Below are positions 29,720 through 29,753 of a stretch of 29,753 nt of DNA, piece after piece. The position numbers and the translations under genes are program-made. Numbering within the stretch: the stretch's first letter is position 1; each line of letters begins with the position of its first letter. The notes under the pieces are model-generated. The model was not told where the DNA came from, did no database searches, and saw only the letters and a program-made list of their open reading frames with translations. The DNA comes from RGIG8700 sp045648505 (GTDB taxonomy: Bacteria > Bacillota > Clostridia > RGIG6154): assembly GCA_045648505.1 (NCBI GenBank), contig JAZROD010000024.1, positions 1 through 29,753 of the forward strand, read 5' to 3'.

Positions 29720-29753
29720 TTTAAAGTTCCCTTCATATTCACAAATTCTATTT

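Overview
The window reads as an AT-rich, spore-forming anaerobe of the Clostridia (Firmicutes), probably from the gut. The support is a complete eight-gene spoIIIA sporulation operon, a cohesin-like/dockerin/S-layer-homology surface cluster, a bile salt hydrolase homologue, a desulfoferrodoxin-like protein, an alpha2-type glycyl-tRNA synthetase, consensus sigma-A promoters with 17-nt spacers and strong Shine-Dalgarno (SD) sequences. No rRNA, tRNA, CRISPR array, transposase, phage gene or origin was seen. Species cannot be fixed from the sequence alone.

Layout. 1-2254 (+): 3' part of an ABC-F ATPase gene and nagB under a promoter with a cre-like palindrome. 2475-7523 (-): three secreted surface proteins. 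Two have C-terminal SLH modules and cohesin-like N-terminal regions, one of them with MBG-type Ig repeats; the third ends in a dockerin. 7745-11255 (+): HAD phosphatase, glyS, a YetF/DUF421 membrane protein with its DUF4363 partner, and an unknown small protein. 11257-14527 (-): a divergent PurH-like protein that has lost its catalytic motifs, translationally linked to a Na/Pi cotransporter-PhoU fusion. 14644-17323 (-): a SEDS glycosyltransferase and class B PBP pair. 17371-21764 (-): spoIIIAH to spoIIIAA. 21915-22886 (-): bile salt hydrolase homologue. 22989-24671 (+): ferritin-like/VIT1 iron transporter and pnuC behind a hairpin leader. 24802-27864 (-): a five-gene unit (AbrB-type regulator, MGT glycosyltransferase, desulfoferrodoxin-like protein, rhodanese lipoprotein, nitroreductase) behind a promoter whose -10 lies inside a perfect palindrome. 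27985-29719 (-): CDP-alcohol phosphatidyltransferase, GNAT acetyltransferase and methyltransferase.

How it fits together. The surface cluster could form a small wall-anchored assembly in which SLH proteins present cohesin-like domains to a secreted dockerin protein. The spoIIIA operon encodes the mother-cell side of the forespore feeding channel, and the ftsW-like/PBP pair downstream has its own vegetative promoter at the spoIIIAH stop codon. The most unusual items are the PurH-like probable pseudoenzyme, the AbrB-led operon with its operator, the rhodanese lipoprotein carrying a Na+-decarboxylase-like GADGPT segment, the cohesin/dockerin cluster and the pnuC leader. Several intrinsic terminators overlap the 3' ends of coding regions. 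No stretch over 300 bases lacks a gene; the longest gaps (2255-2474, 6673-6905, 7524-7744) are described as features.
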